Assembly (NCBI GenBank): GCA_903840375.1
Contig: CAIMFR010000046.1
Location: 1 to 27,861 of the forward strand
Origin: Candidatus Adlerbacteria bacterium
GTDB lineage: Bacteria > Patescibacteriota > Minisyncoccia > Phycocordibacterales > SBAW01
Direction of reading: 5' to 3'
DNA length: 27,861 bases
Shown here: in pieces, positions 14,484 to 22,115 of the stretch
How the letters are laid out: the number at the start of each line of letters is the position of its first letter
How positions within the stretch are numbered: the stretch's first letter is position 1
Notes under the pieces: generated by a model
The model's input: only the letters and a program-made list of their open reading frames with translations
The model's database searches: none
Told to the model about the DNA's origin: nothing
Program-made: the position numbers and the translations under genes

Positions 14484-15623
14484 TCACACATGCATGGTTT
14501 TTAAGAATCTTGGGAACTTGGCGAGCGGGATGTTGGTCTGTGAGCCGTCTGCCATTGAGCGGACAGTTATTGTGCCGTCGAGCGCCTCGCGCTGTCCGAT
14601 GATGAGTAAGTTCGGCACGTTTAATTCTCGTGCTCGGGCGAGTTGTACGCTCAAGCATCCTGCATCAAATGATTGCGCTACACGTACGTTCGCATGGCGC
14701 AACATGTCTGCTACGGCAAGACTTTGGAGTCTTGCGCGCGCTCCGAGCTGTACGAAATATATTTTTGGCATCGCAGTCGCAGGGAAGGTGAAGCGAGTTC
14801 CGCGCGCGTTTTTTTTATGGAAGAAGATGCTTGCGTGTACGGCGTATCCGTCGCGCCTGTTGGCAAGCTTTCGTACATATTCATCGTACCGTCCGCACGC
14901 GCATCCGATAATGGTCGGGTCTTCCTGTGCGAGATCGAGTGCAAAAATTGTGCGAGGCTGACGTTCGTGGTCGACCAGTGTGTGATCCAGCTCGTATGGG
15001 ATGTCTAGGCGCTCTATTTTTTCTAGCACATCACGGAAATGAACTCGGCTTTTTTCTGAAAGGAAATGTATTGCGCGTGGCGCGTCGGCGATAATGGCGC
15101 GACACTGAGCATTAGTGCATGAATATACGGCAAGTGGATTTGCAGTTATCGTGGCGCGGCAGTTGTCATCAAGTTCACGTGCATGGCGGCGCAGGTAGAC
15201 GGTCAGCTCGCGTTCGAAACGCAGTCTGGAGTCGCGGTCGCCGAGTGTGTTAACGCGTGCGCGCACGATAGGGCAGCCCCATTCGGTGACGATAGTCGCC
15301 AAGGTTTTAAGCAAAAGGGCCTCGCTCATGCTTTCCGGCGAACCTGCAATATGCAAACCGAATTCGCCGGTATCGCGCGTATCGTGAGGTCTTGGTACAT
15401 TTGTTGGTGTCGGTGTGGCATAGAATCCAAGTGCAGGCTCGGCGTTTCTCGCGCAGGCAAAACAAGTCTGTGCGGTATTTTCAAATGAATGGGCGTTATT
15501 CGTACGTTCCATATCCGGCAGTGCGCGTTCAAACTCGCGCAGCGGTCGGAAGCCGTATGATGATGCGACATTCGCGGCGTGCTGGATAAATGTGGTAGGT
15601 CCAGTCATTGTGGAAGTGTCCAT
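14484..15623 (-). CDS. Histidyl-tRNA synthetase-like protein, catalytic motifs lost
   Basis: 379 aa, homologous to HisRS but shorter (about 420 is typical). The middle aligns well: NTLGDRDSRLRFERELTVYLRRH, LDDNC, NPLAVYSC, IIADAPRAI and CGRYDEYV. A C-terminal anticodon-binding domain runs from about 285 to 379 (ELNVPNLLIIGQREALDGTITVR). The catalytic parts have changed: the histidine motif LVRGLDYYxRT reads LVDHERQPRT (216-225), replacing the essential Arg by Asp; no motif 2 arginine (FRxERPQKGR) is present; and motif 3 (GxGxERL) reads AVHASIFFHKK. Charging of tRNA is therefore unlikely. A tRNA-binding or regulatory role is plausible but unproven. It starts 5 bases after the lepB stop (alternative ATG 15608) and is surely co-transcribed with lepB. 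Confidence 0.85.
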   Translation of the reverse strand: MDTSTMTGPTTFIQHAANVASSYGFRPLREFERALPDMERTNNAHSFENTAQTCFACARNAEPALGFYATPTPTNVPRPHDTRDTGEFGLHIAGSPESMSEALLLKTLATIVTEWGCPIVRARVNTLGDRDSRLRFERELTVYLRRHARELDDNCRATITANPLAVYSCTNAQCRAIIADAPRAIHFLSEKSRVHFRDVLEKIERLDIPYELDHTLVDHERQPRTIFALDLAQEDPTIIGCACGRYDEYVRKLANRRDGYAVHASIFFHKKNARGTRFTFPATAMPKIYFVQLGARARLQSLAVADMLRHANVRVAQSFDAGCLSVQLARARELNVPNLLIIGQREALDGTITVRSMADGSQTNIPLAKFPRFLKTMHV

Positions 15624-15628
15624 GATCG

Positions 15629-16183
15629 CTATTGTGGTTCAGTCGCCGAGCCCGGGAAAAGTCCAATGGTGTTGAGCGGCAATAGGCGAACGAATGCATG
15701 GCCGACTATATTTTCACGAGGTACCGGACCCCAGACGCGTGAGTCGGAGCTTTCCGGCCTGTTGTCGCCCATGACGAAGTATTGGTCGTTGTTGAGAATG
15801 TACGTTACATTTCCGTTGCCGTGGTTGACCACGTAGGACTCGTCGAGCGTAATCTTTTTTCCGTCAGTTTTGGTGACGGTGACACCGGCATCAGAGATAT
15901 CGACAGTTTCGCCCGGCAAACCAATGATGCGTTTGATAAAGAAAAGTGACGTATCCTTCGGGTAACGGAAAATGATAACGTCGCCGCGCTTCGGGTTGGA
16001 GAAGTGATAGGTGAATTCGTCGACGATGAGATATTGTTTGTCTTGAAATGTCGGAACCATCGATTGTCCGGAGACAAAGAACGGCTGCGCGACGAACATG
16101 CGCACCGGCACGACTATTACGAACGCGATGAAAGCAAACTTGAGGAGCTCGATGAAAAAATTATCATGACGCTCTTCATCCAT
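15629..16183 (-). CDS. lepB: Signal peptidase I
   Basis: It cleaves signal peptides from exported proteins at the outer face of the membrane. About 184 aa. One N-terminal transmembrane helix (FAFIAFVIVVPVRMFV) precedes box B SGQSMVPTF with nucleophile S41, box D IKRIIGLPGE with general base K84, and box E GDNRPESSDSRVWGPVP. An upstream ATG at 16189 would add two residues, but it directly abuts the -10 box TACAAT. ATG 16183 lies six bases after that box, as in the other leaderless genes here, and is preferred. The HisRS-like gene follows after 5 bases. Confidence 0.95.
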   Translation of the reverse strand: MDEERHDNFFIELLKFAFIAFVIVVPVRMFVAQPFFVSGQSMVPTFQDKQYLIVDEFTYHFSNPKRGDVIIFRYPKDTSLFFIKRIIGLPGETVDISDAGVTVTKTDGKKITLDESYVVNHGNGNVTYILNNDQYFVMGDNRPESSDSRVWGPVPRENIVGHAFVRLLPLNTIGLFPGSATEPQ

Positions 16184-16189
16184 GCACAT

Positions 16190-16217
16190 ATTGTAGTGGC
16201 TTGCGTGAGCAAAGCAA
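16190..16217 (-). promoter_or_regulatory. lepB promoter (leaderless start)
   Basis: Minus strand TTGCTT (16212-16217), 16-bp spacer, TACAAT (16190-16195), six bases to ATG 16183. Confidence 0.68.
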
Positions 16218-16275
16218 GAGCATGAGCAGTTGGAAACGGAAAAAATATTTGTGCAATAAAAATTTATTTAATTTA

Positions 16276-16284
16276 TGCTATTCT
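16276..16284 (+). promoter_or_regulatory. pth extended -10 promoter (leaderless start)
   Basis: TGC-TATTCT with -10 at 16279-16284 and seven bases to ATG 16292. No well-placed -35 box; the surroundings are very AT-rich. Confidence 0.6.
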
Positions 16285-16291
16285 TTTACGC

Positions 16292-16885
16292 ATGAACTGG
16301 ATAATCGCAGGGCTTGGAAACCCCGGATCGGAATATGTCGGGAGTCGGCACAATGTCGGACGTGATATTGCGCGTGCGATCGCGGAGAAAGAGGGAATGG
16401 ATGTCTGGAAACAGGATAAAAAACTTTGCGCCGAGGTTGCGAAGGGGGAATTGTTCGGCAAAAAAGCCGTGGTGGTTTTGCCGGATACCTACATGAACGA
16501 TTCTGGCAGTGCGCTTGCATCGCTCATCAAATCAAAAAAAGCCGCCGAGCAATTGATCGTCTTGCAAGATGAACTCGACTTGCCGATCGGCGCGGTGCGC
16601 ATCTCGTTTGGCAGCGGGGCAGGTGGACATCGCGGTATTGCTTCTATACAGACGGCGCTCAAGACGCAAGATTTCGTACGAATCCGCATCGGCATATCAC
16701 CGGCAACGCCGGCGGGGAAGCCACGCAAACCGGACAGTGAAAAGGTCGTCGACTTCGTCCTCGGCACATTCAGCCCAGCAGAAAAAGAAAAATTAAAAAA
16801 GGTGCGCGAGACGGTTCACGATGCGATCGAACTTCTCATTAAAGAAGGTCGCGGAAAAGCGATGACGGAAATAAATTCTCGATAA
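16292..16885 (+). CDS. pth: Peptidyl-tRNA hydrolase
   Basis: It releases tRNA from prematurely dropped peptidyl-tRNA. The protein is 197 aa, typical length. Signature residues: GLGNPG with N10, the catalytic His in SRHNVG (H20), PDTYMNDSG with its Asn, and DELDLPIGAVRI followed by GSGAGGHRGIASI. The C-terminus is lysine-rich. ATG 16292 is seven bases after an extended -10, so the mRNA should be leaderless. It stands alone, divergent from lepB and convergent with a small minus-strand gene. Confidence 0.97.
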   Translation: MNWIIAGLGNPGSEYVGSRHNVGRDIARAIAEKEGMDVWKQDKKLCAEVAKGELFGKKAVVVLPDTYMNDSGSALASLIKSKKAAEQLIVLQDELDLPIGAVRISFGSGAGGHRGIASIQTALKTQDFVRIRIGISPATPAGKPRKPDSEKVVDFVLGTFSPAEKEKLKKVRETVHDAIELLIKEGRGKAMTEINSR

Positions 16886-16890
16886 AAAAA

Positions 16891-16912
16891 CCGACCTCAA
16901 GAATGAGGTCGG
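16891..16912 (-). terminator. Terminator of the small gene at 16938-17126
   Basis: CCGACCTCA (16891-16899) and TGAGGTCGG (16904-16912) form a 9-bp stem. The minus-strand tail is TTTTTTT. It also lies just after the pth stop, but without a T tract on that strand. Confidence 0.85.
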
Positions 16913-16937
16913 AGTAACAGAAGTTTCGTGTTCAGGA

Positions 16938-17126
16938 TCATTTGCCGGTCTGTTTGAGACTTTCCAGCTTCCCTGTTTCTTGATTGTGTAGGAGCCAAAC
17001 ACCGCCACCCTCCGGTCTGTTCATGGCAGCATAACCGCCGAGAAGTCCTATGTGGGTTTTTTCGATGGGTTTTGGCGCGGGATGCTTCGGCGATAGGTCT
17101 TCAAAAGGCACAGTAATCTCGGTCAT
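16938..17126 (-). CDS. Hypothetical 62-aa protein
   Basis: Small protein (MTEITVPFEDL start, proline-rich PKHPAPKPIEK, then a Gly-rich stretch HIGLLGGYAAMNRPEGGGVWLL). No family recognised. AGAGAGG (17135-17141) lies 8 bases before ATG 17126, a TTGCAT-17-TAAACA promoter lies upstream and a strong terminator downstream. These signals support a real gene in spite of its size. It is a self-contained unit between pth and S1. Confidence 0.7.
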   Translation of the reverse strand: MTEITVPFEDLSPKHPAPKPIEKTHIGLLGGYAAMNRPEGGGVWLLHNQETGKLESLKQTGK

Positions 17127-17178
17127 GACAAAAACCTCTCTGTTAAGAACTTCTCACGCAACGGTGAGGCCACTCCTG

Positions 17179-17207
17179 TGTTTACCACACTACTCGGAAA
17201 TATGCAA
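17179..17207 (-). promoter_or_regulatory. Promoter of the 62-aa protein gene
   Basis: Minus strand TTGCAT (17202-17207), 17-bp spacer, TAAACA (17179-17184). Leader of about 46 nt to ATG 17126. The promoter lies directly after the S1 stop. Confidence 0.5.
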
Positions 17208-17217
17208 GTACCGATGA

Positions 17218-18345
17218 TTATTTCTTCACACCGGCGTAGGCGAGTGCCATGCGCATTTCTTTTGGATCGAAGAGGGTGATGGTGAACGGATAGCGCTTGC
17301 CGAGCTCGAGATTTGCGCGAAGTTTTTCCTCACTGCCGAATTCCGATACGTGCACGAGGCCCGCGATGCCTTCCTCGATAGACGCGAGCGCGCCGTGTTT
17401 ATTGAACTTGATGACGACACCCTCGACTTTGTCTCCTTTGTGATATTTTTCAGCGGCTTCTGTCCATGGGTTGCTCTTGAGCGCCTTGATGGAAAGCGAA
17501 ACCTTGCCGTCTTTGATATCGATTATCTTCACCTTCACTTTGTCGCCGACTTTGAAGAAATGTCGAGGATCATCAACGAGTCCCCAGTCTATTTCAGAGA
17601 TGTGCACCAAGCCCTCGAGACCCTCCTCGAGTTTGACGAATACGCCGAAATCAACCATGCCTGTCACTTCGCCCTCTACTGCGTCGCCAACCTGATAGTG
17701 CTCGATGATCTGCGTCTTCACCTTATCCTCGCCGCCCTTTTCAGAGAAAATAAGCTTGCCCTCCTTCGGCGTTGCGGAAATAAGCATGACGGGAATCTTC
17801 TGGCCGACAAGCTTGCGGAGTTCGTCGAGGATCTTGTCCTTATCGCCGTCGGTAACGCGAGGATAGTGTTCTGCCTTGAGCTGCGAAGCAGGAAGGAAGC
17901 CCGCGATGCCTTGCCATTCGAGAATAAGGCCGCCCTTGTTTGCCTCCTTCACCGGAAGTTCGAATTGAGTGTTGTTTTTAACCGCATCTTCGGCCTCGGC
18001 CCAGATGATAGCCTGGCGCGCCTCCTTGAGAGAAAGCTCGATGTAGCCGTCTTTCGTGTCTGTCGCAATAACTTTTGCCGCGATGATGTCACCGATGTTG
18101 GTGCGCTTGATGACCTCGCGCGCGTTCATGTATTCGCGTCCATAAATAACGCCGGTGCCGAACGGCGGCAGGTCGACGTAGAGTTTCGCGCGATCGAGAG
18201 CGATAACCGGACCCTCGATAATATCTCCCGGTTTCGGCGGTTCTTTCGTCTGGTCTGCGAACGCGGACATGACGGAAACAACAGGATTTTCGCCTGTTTT
18301 TACAGTGGTATCGATGACCTCGGATTCGGTTTTCTTTGTTGCCAT
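17218..18345 (-). CDS. rpsA: Ribosomal protein S1-like protein with four S1 domains
   Basis: It binds mRNA to the 30S subunit and helps initiation on weakly structured or Shine-Dalgarno-poor leaders. 375 aa with four S1/OB repeats, at about 37-115, 125-205, 222-297 (VGDAVEGEVTGMVDFGVFVKL, GLVHISEIDW) and 305-375 (KGDKVEGVVIKFNKHGALASI, GLVHVSEF). Repeats 3 and 4 are the most canonical. The length matches the four-repeat S1 of many Gram-positives rather than the six-repeat form of E. coli. ATG 18345 is preceded by TACAAA seven bases upstream, but no convincing -35. Since most genes here lack Shine-Dalgarno sites, S1 may matter for initiation (inference). Confidence 0.92.
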   Translation of the reverse strand: MATKKTESEVIDTTVKTGENPVVSVMSAFADQTKEPPKPGDIIEGPVIALDRAKLYVDLPPFGTGVIYGREYMNAREVIKRTNIGDIIAAKVIATDTKDGYIELSLKEARQAIIWAEAEDAVKNNTQFELPVKEANKGGLILEWQGIAGFLPASQLKAEHYPRVTDGDKDKILDELRKLVGQKIPVMLISATPKEGKLIFSEKGGEDKVKTQIIEHYQVGDAVEGEVTGMVDFGVFVKLEEGLEGLVHISEIDWGLVDDPRHFFKVGDKVKVKIIDIKDGKVSLSIKALKSNPWTEAAEKYHKGDKVEGVVIKFNKHGALASIEEGIAGLVHVSEFGSEEKLRANLELGKRYPFTITLFDPKEMRMALAYAGVKK

Positions 18346-18374
18346 ATATTGGTTTGTACGACGGAGTTTTCAAT

Positions 18375-18400
18375 ATTATGGGTTTACGAAACCCTATAAT
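18375..18400. repeat. 26-bp near-palindromic repeat, copy 2
   Basis: On the minus strand it is 25/26 identical to 3698-3723, and this copy is the more perfect palindrome (GGGTTTCGTAAACCC core with ATTAT/ATAAT ends). It lies in the upstream region of the S1 gene, with AAAACTCCGT following as in copy 1. Confidence 0.7.
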
Positions 18401-18518
18401 CGATGAAGGTTACTTCCGCGCGCGTTTGTTAATAAAAGACACTCGTTCCTTTATTGGTAGACACTGTACAAGAGAACTAGTAGATTTGCAAATTAACGAG
18501 TGATGAAAGCATATAAAG

Positions 18519-18554
18519 TATCCACTAATTTCGCATATGCGAAATTAGTGGATA
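18519..18554. repeat. Perfect 36-bp palindrome without loop
   Basis: The half-site TATCCACTAATTTCGCAT is followed at once by its exact reverse complement. It ends 9 bases before the -35 box of the MBL gene and lies within the divergent S1/MBL intergenic region. It may be an operator for a dimeric regulator, a cruciform-forming site, or a remnant of a small palindromic element. Confidence 0.9.
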
Positions 18555-18563
18555 GTGTGAATT

Positions 18564-18592
18564 TTGCAGAAAGGTGCGACTATTTGTACTCT
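18564..18592 (+). promoter_or_regulatory. Promoter of the ComEC-like MBL gene (leaderless start)
   Basis: TTGCAG (18564-18569), 17-bp spacer, TACTCT (18587-18592), seven bases to ATG 18600. Confidence 0.65.
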
Positions 18593-18599
18593 ACAAATC

Positions 18600-19478
18600 A
18601 TGCAGTTTCGAAATCTGTCCAAACGCACGGTCGGATTCGCCATTGTCGGAACGCTGTTTCTTTTTTGTGCCGGTGTGTGGGTCGCCGTTTTGGCGGAGAC
18701 GCCGCGCGGAGTTTTGACGGTTGCTGTGTTAAATATCGGTCAAGGCGACTCAATATATATTGAGTCGCCGACTGGGCTGCGAGTGCTGCTCGACGGCGGG
18801 CCGGACAGCTCCGTGCTGCGGGAATTGTCGAAGGTGATGCCGCTTTTCAGTCATTCCGTCGACGCAGTCATCGAGTCGCATCCAGACTCCGACCACATCG
18901 CGGGGCTGGTCGACGTGCTCGCGCGCTATCATGTTGGCGCATTTATCGAACCTGGCATCATCAAACATAACGCGACGACTGACGCACTCGAAGGGGAATT
19001 GACGAGCGAAAAAGTGTCGCGGTACATCGCGCGGCGTGGCATGACGATAGATCTCGGCGGCGGCGCGCAGCTCGACATTCTCTATCCAAACAGTGATGTG
19101 TCGCGGATACCCGAGGCAAAAGATAACGAAGGGGTGATAGTCGCGCGCCTCGTGTATGGAAACACATCGGTCATGCTCACTGCTGACTCGCCGAAGGATG
19201 TGGAACAAAAACTCATCGCGCTCGACGGTGCGGGACTGCAAAGTACACTGTTGAAAGTGTGCCACCATGGGTCGAAGTCATGCAGTGGCTCGGCATTTAT
19301 TGCCGCAGTACACCCGAGCGTTGCGCTCATATCTGTCGGTGCGAATAATAAATACGGCCACCCTAACCAAGAGACACTCGACACATTTGCATTGCAAAAT
19401 ATTCCGGTTCTGCGCACGGACAAAGACAGCACGATTGTATTTCGATCCGACGGAGAAAAATTTGTGCGCGTGCAGTAG
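18600..19478 (+). CDS. Stand-alone ComEC C-terminal-type metallo-beta-lactamase protein
   Basis: About 292 aa. A basic N-terminus and one transmembrane helix (about 10-32) are followed by a metallo-beta-lactamase domain of the ComEC/Rec2 type: VAVLNIGQGDSIYIESPTG, LLDGGPD, ESHPDSDHIAGL (metal-binding HxDxDH), VYGNTSVMLTADSP, KVCHHGSKSCSG and ALISVGANNKYGHP. In classical ComEC this domain is fused to the membrane channel and is thought to degrade one DNA strand during uptake. Here the channel gene at 2222 lacks it, so the two may form one system. The frame extends upstream to 18564, but ATG 18600 sits seven bases after TACTCT. It converges with the next gene, two bases between stops. Codons for GDSIYIES contain a perfect 26-bp palindrome. 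Confidence 0.9.
   Translation: MQFRNLSKRTVGFAIVGTLFLFCAGVWVAVLAETPRGVLTVAVLNIGQGDSIYIESPTGLRVLLDGGPDSSVLRELSKVMPLFSHSVDAVIESHPDSDHIAGLVDVLARYHVGAFIEPGIIKHNATTDALEGELTSEKVSRYIARRGMTIDLGGGAQLDILYPNSDVSRIPEAKDNEGVIVARLVYGNTSVMLTADSPKDVEQKLIALDGAGLQSTLLKVCHHGSKSCSGSAFIAAVHPSVALISVGANNKYGHPNQETLDTFALQNIPVLRTDKDSTIVFRSDGEKFVRVQ
18744..18769. repeat. Perfect 26-bp palindrome inside the MBL coding sequence
   Basis: GGCGACTCAATAT followed by its exact reverse complement, encoding the conserved GDSIYIES region. It lies about 190 bases from the 36-bp palindrome upstream. Confidence 0.88.
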
Positions 19479-19480
19479 TG

Positions 19481-19810
19481 TTATTTCATCTCTGACTCGA
19501 ACAAGGTGCGGAACTCTGCCGATGCTTTCTGTATTTCTTCAGTGATAAATTTGTCCGCATCAGGAATGTTGTCAGCCATTATTCGCTGCACAGTCTCCGA
19601 ATCGCCCTTGTCGAACGCCGCTTTGAATTTTTCTTGTACGTCGCCGACCGGCAATTTCATGAGTATCGCGAGCGTGACCGCTTGGATGATCGGACCGGTC
19701 GCCACAGCGAGTACCTCTTCCTGCATTTCCTGCGGCAAGTTCGCCGCTCCGAGCGCAGTAAAGATCTCCTGCTTCAAAACTTTTTCATCGATCGGTGATG
19801 TTGGGTTCAT
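19481..19810 (-). CDS. Hypothetical small acidic helical protein
   Basis: 109 aa, predicted mostly helical and acidic (LPQEMQEEVLAVATGPIIQAVTLAILMKL, EKFKAAFDKGDSETVQRIMADNIPDADKFITEEIQK). No signal peptide or true membrane segment, although the central part is hydrophobic. Such proteins are common and uncharacterised in CPR genomes; I cannot name the family with certainty. It begins 14 bases after the stop of the large coiled-coil gene, so the two are probably co-transcribed. The gene end nearly touches the convergent MBL gene. Confidence 0.8.
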   Translation of the reverse strand: MNPTSPIDEKVLKQEIFTALGAANLPQEMQEEVLAVATGPIIQAVTLAILMKLPVGDVQEKFKAAFDKGDSETVQRIMADNIPDADKFITEEIQKASAEFRTLFESEMK

Positions 19811-19824
19811 ATAATTGTTTACGT

Positions 19825-22032
19825 TTAAGATTGCAGAGGAGGAACATCGGCTTTCTGAACCACTCCGGGCGCATAAGAACTTTCGGGTGCTGCTGAAAAC
19901 ACACTTGGACGATTTACAAGTCCAGGCATAGGCTGCTCATTTGTAGATGTTGTTGATGTCCATGTGTCGATGCCGGTCGTCGCACTTGCAATATGTTCAG
20001 GTGTTGGGACATGTGAAAAAAATTTATGTATACCAGGAAGAATGTTAACGTTTACCCGAGCTATATTGCCATTACCCAATGGGATAGTACCCGTCGCCCC
20101 GGGAATACCCGGTTGCTCGCCTTGCATATATGTTCCACCACCGAGTCCGACAAGTTGCCCCGGAGGTGCCGGCGGCCCAGGGTGAACGATCTGTCCTGGT
20201 CCGACGTATTGCCCCGGCGTACTAGGAATGGAAGGCATGTGTGTTGTGAACTGGTCTTGTGGTTGGTGTATGCCGGCAGGATTTTTATAGGTGTCCGTCA
20301 TGTACTTTGGCATCCACGCCGGAGCTTTTGGTTTCGGGATTGCGTGAACAATATGAGGTTTCACCGGTGGGGCGTTGTGGCCGAATGGGTGGGCGAGTAC
20401 ATCTTCATCTTCCAGTGGTGGCGGGGCAGTCGGTGCGTGGAGCGCTGCTTTGCCTATAGCTGCGGCTTCCGGTGCTGCGGGAGGTACGGCGTGTGCCACG
20501 CCCGGCATTGGTACTGTAACTGCCGCAGTTTCTGCGGTCTTACCGAAGATGTGTTCGCCGATCCAGGCAGCTCCTCTGCCGAGTTTTTCTGTGATGCCTA
20601 ATCCCTCATCGACTGCGGAGAAAAGTTGCGGCACTAAAATCGAATAGATCGCTGCTGCACCGATCATTTTACCGCGAGCAGCCATGCGTTTGTGTTCGTC
20701 TTCCATAGCTCTGACCTTTTTTCCTGCTGCCGCATCCAAGAGCGCATAGCCACCAAGGCCTCGCATGATGAACCCGCCTGTAGCGGCAGTTCCGTACAAG
20801 AAAGCGCCCAATGCTGTAGCATATCCGCCTGCCAAACTTGCACTAGCGCCAACTGCGGACAATCCCAAACCGATGCCAACTTTTTTATACCACTTTAACT
20901 TGTTGTACTTTTCGTATACGCCCTTGATCCATGCGAGATTTTCCGGCGATGCAGACGCCTCGGTCTTTGTTCGCATCGTTTCACCGGCCTTTGCCACCGC
21001 CATGCGTACTTTTTCCATCAGAGCATTTTTTTCTTCCGATCGAGATGTATATTCTATGTCCTCCCTGCGCCGAAGCACCTCTTCCTCCATGCTTTGCGGT
21101 TTCGGCTGTGTGGCCTGTTCTGTATTTGTCTGAGCAGCTTCTCCGGCCTTCACCGCAGCTCGTATTTTCTCCACCATCGTTTCTTTTGTTTCCGGTGACA
21201 GCTCTCCCTGCTTGTGAGCAAGTCCATCTGCTTCAAATTTTTCAATGCCGGCAGACAGTTTATCCAGACGTTCTTTTTCTAGTTCTGCGACAGTTGACTG
21301 TTGTATATTTTCCCCGATGTCGATGGGAGACTCTGCGGGCTCGGCAATCTTTTCTACTCGTGTCCCACGTAAAAGCGATATTTGATCTCTTAATTGACGT
21401 ACGCGAGCTTCGTCTTGCGGTGTGATCGTACCGTTCGCTTTGCGTTCCTCCATTTTTTGCAAATAACTGCGCGCATCTTGCAGTGTCTGCTCTATATTTT
21501 TAGTTTCAACCTCAGTGATTGCTTCTGCCTTAACATTCTCGAATGGTTTTCCTACCTTTACCGTTTCATTTTCTTTAGGTTGTGGAGTCTGGTCCAGATT
21601 CAAATGCGGCGTTATTGTTTCATTTGTCGTTATCTTCTCTATTGGTTCTTCAGGTCTAAGGAGTGCATTGATCTCTTCTTTCGTGAGACTGACATTCGTG
21701 GTGGATTCTGTATCTGCTTCTATCTCCGTACGACGTGCATCCGTTATTTGCAGCGGTTTCTCCACTGCTTCTAGTGTTGTTGCTATCGGCACTTCTGTGA
21801 ACGTAGCATATCCACGATTGTTGGTTCGAAGTTGCTTTCGCAATCCGGCAATTTCCTCTTTGTATTCGACCTGACGTGCAAGATCTCGTTCATTCTTATA
21901 TGTTTGTCGGTCTATTGCATCGAGTTTTCTATTCAGTCGTTCTATTTCTGTTGTGATCTGTCCTACATCTTGCGTAGTGTCCTGTTTCGGTCGTTCTTTC
22001 TTTTGTTGTATTTTGAATGTTACCCTTTCCAT
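19825..22032 (-). CDS. Large hypothetical coiled-coil, membrane and proline-rich protein
   Basis: 735 aa with no recognised family. The N-terminal 370 residues are charged and helical with coiled-coil character (VGQITTEIERLNRKLDAID, LQDARSYLQKMEERKANG). A Gly/Ala-rich hydrophobic region (about 385-480: VGIGLGLSAVGASASLAGGY, ATALGAFLYGTAATGGFIMRG, then GKMIGAAAIYSILVPQL) probably spans or inserts into the membrane. The last 220 residues are rich in Pro, Gly, His and Thr (PPAAPEAAAIG, PGPPAPPGQLVGLGGG) and probably disordered. There is no signal peptide, so the coiled coil is probably cytoplasmic. Base composition is more AT-rich than in neighbours in the first half. The hypothetical gene downstream is 14 bases away. 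Confidence 0.88.
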   Translation of the reverse strand: MERVTFKIQQKKERPKQDTTQDVGQITTEIERLNRKLDAIDRQTYKNERDLARQVEYKEEIAGLRKQLRTNNRGYATFTEVPIATTLEAVEKPLQITDARRTEIEADTESTTNVSLTKEEINALLRPEEPIEKITTNETITPHLNLDQTPQPKENETVKVGKPFENVKAEAITEVETKNIEQTLQDARSYLQKMEERKANGTITPQDEARVRQLRDQISLLRGTRVEKIAEPAESPIDIGENIQQSTVAELEKERLDKLSAGIEKFEADGLAHKQGELSPETKETMVEKIRAAVKAGEAAQTNTEQATQPKPQSMEEEVLRRREDIEYTSRSEEKNALMEKVRMAVAKAGETMRTKTEASASPENLAWIKGVYEKYNKLKWYKKVGIGLGLSAVGASASLAGGYATALGAFLYGTAATGGFIMRGLGGYALLDAAAGKKVRAMEDEHKRMAARGKMIGAAAIYSILVPQLFSAVDEGLGITEKLGRGAAWIGEHIFGKTAETAAVTVPMPGVAHAVPPAAPEAAAIGKAALHAPTAPPPLEDEDVLAHPFGHNAPPVKPHIVHAIPKPKAPAWMPKYMTDTYKNPAGIHQPQDQFTTHMPSIPSTPGQYVGPGQIVHPGPPAPPGQLVGLGGGTYMQGEQPGIPGATGTIPLGNGNIARVNVNILPGIHKFFSHVPTPEHIASATTGIDTWTSTTSTNEQPMPGLVNRPSVFSAAPESSYAPGVVQKADVPPLQS

Positions 22033-22057
22033 AAAAAATCTAGTGAAGTAATAAAAA

Positions 22058-22078
22058 TACGGGATAGATGATCCCGTA
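22058..22078 (-). terminator. Intrinsic terminator after rpmB
   Basis: TACGGGAT (22058-22065) and ATCCCGTA (22071-22078), 8-bp stem, loop AGATG. The minus-strand tail is TTTTTATT. It lies 37 bases after the rpmB stop and 25 bases before the large gene's start, so the large gene needs its own promoter or readthrough. Confidence 0.85.
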
Positions 22079-22115
22079 TAGTATATCGCACGAAAAGAAA
22101 TGCAGCTATGAAATT

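Noticed and set aside
17350..18399. 349-codon plus-strand open frame opposite S1
   Set aside because: Antisense shadow of a four-repeat S1 protein with clear motifs.
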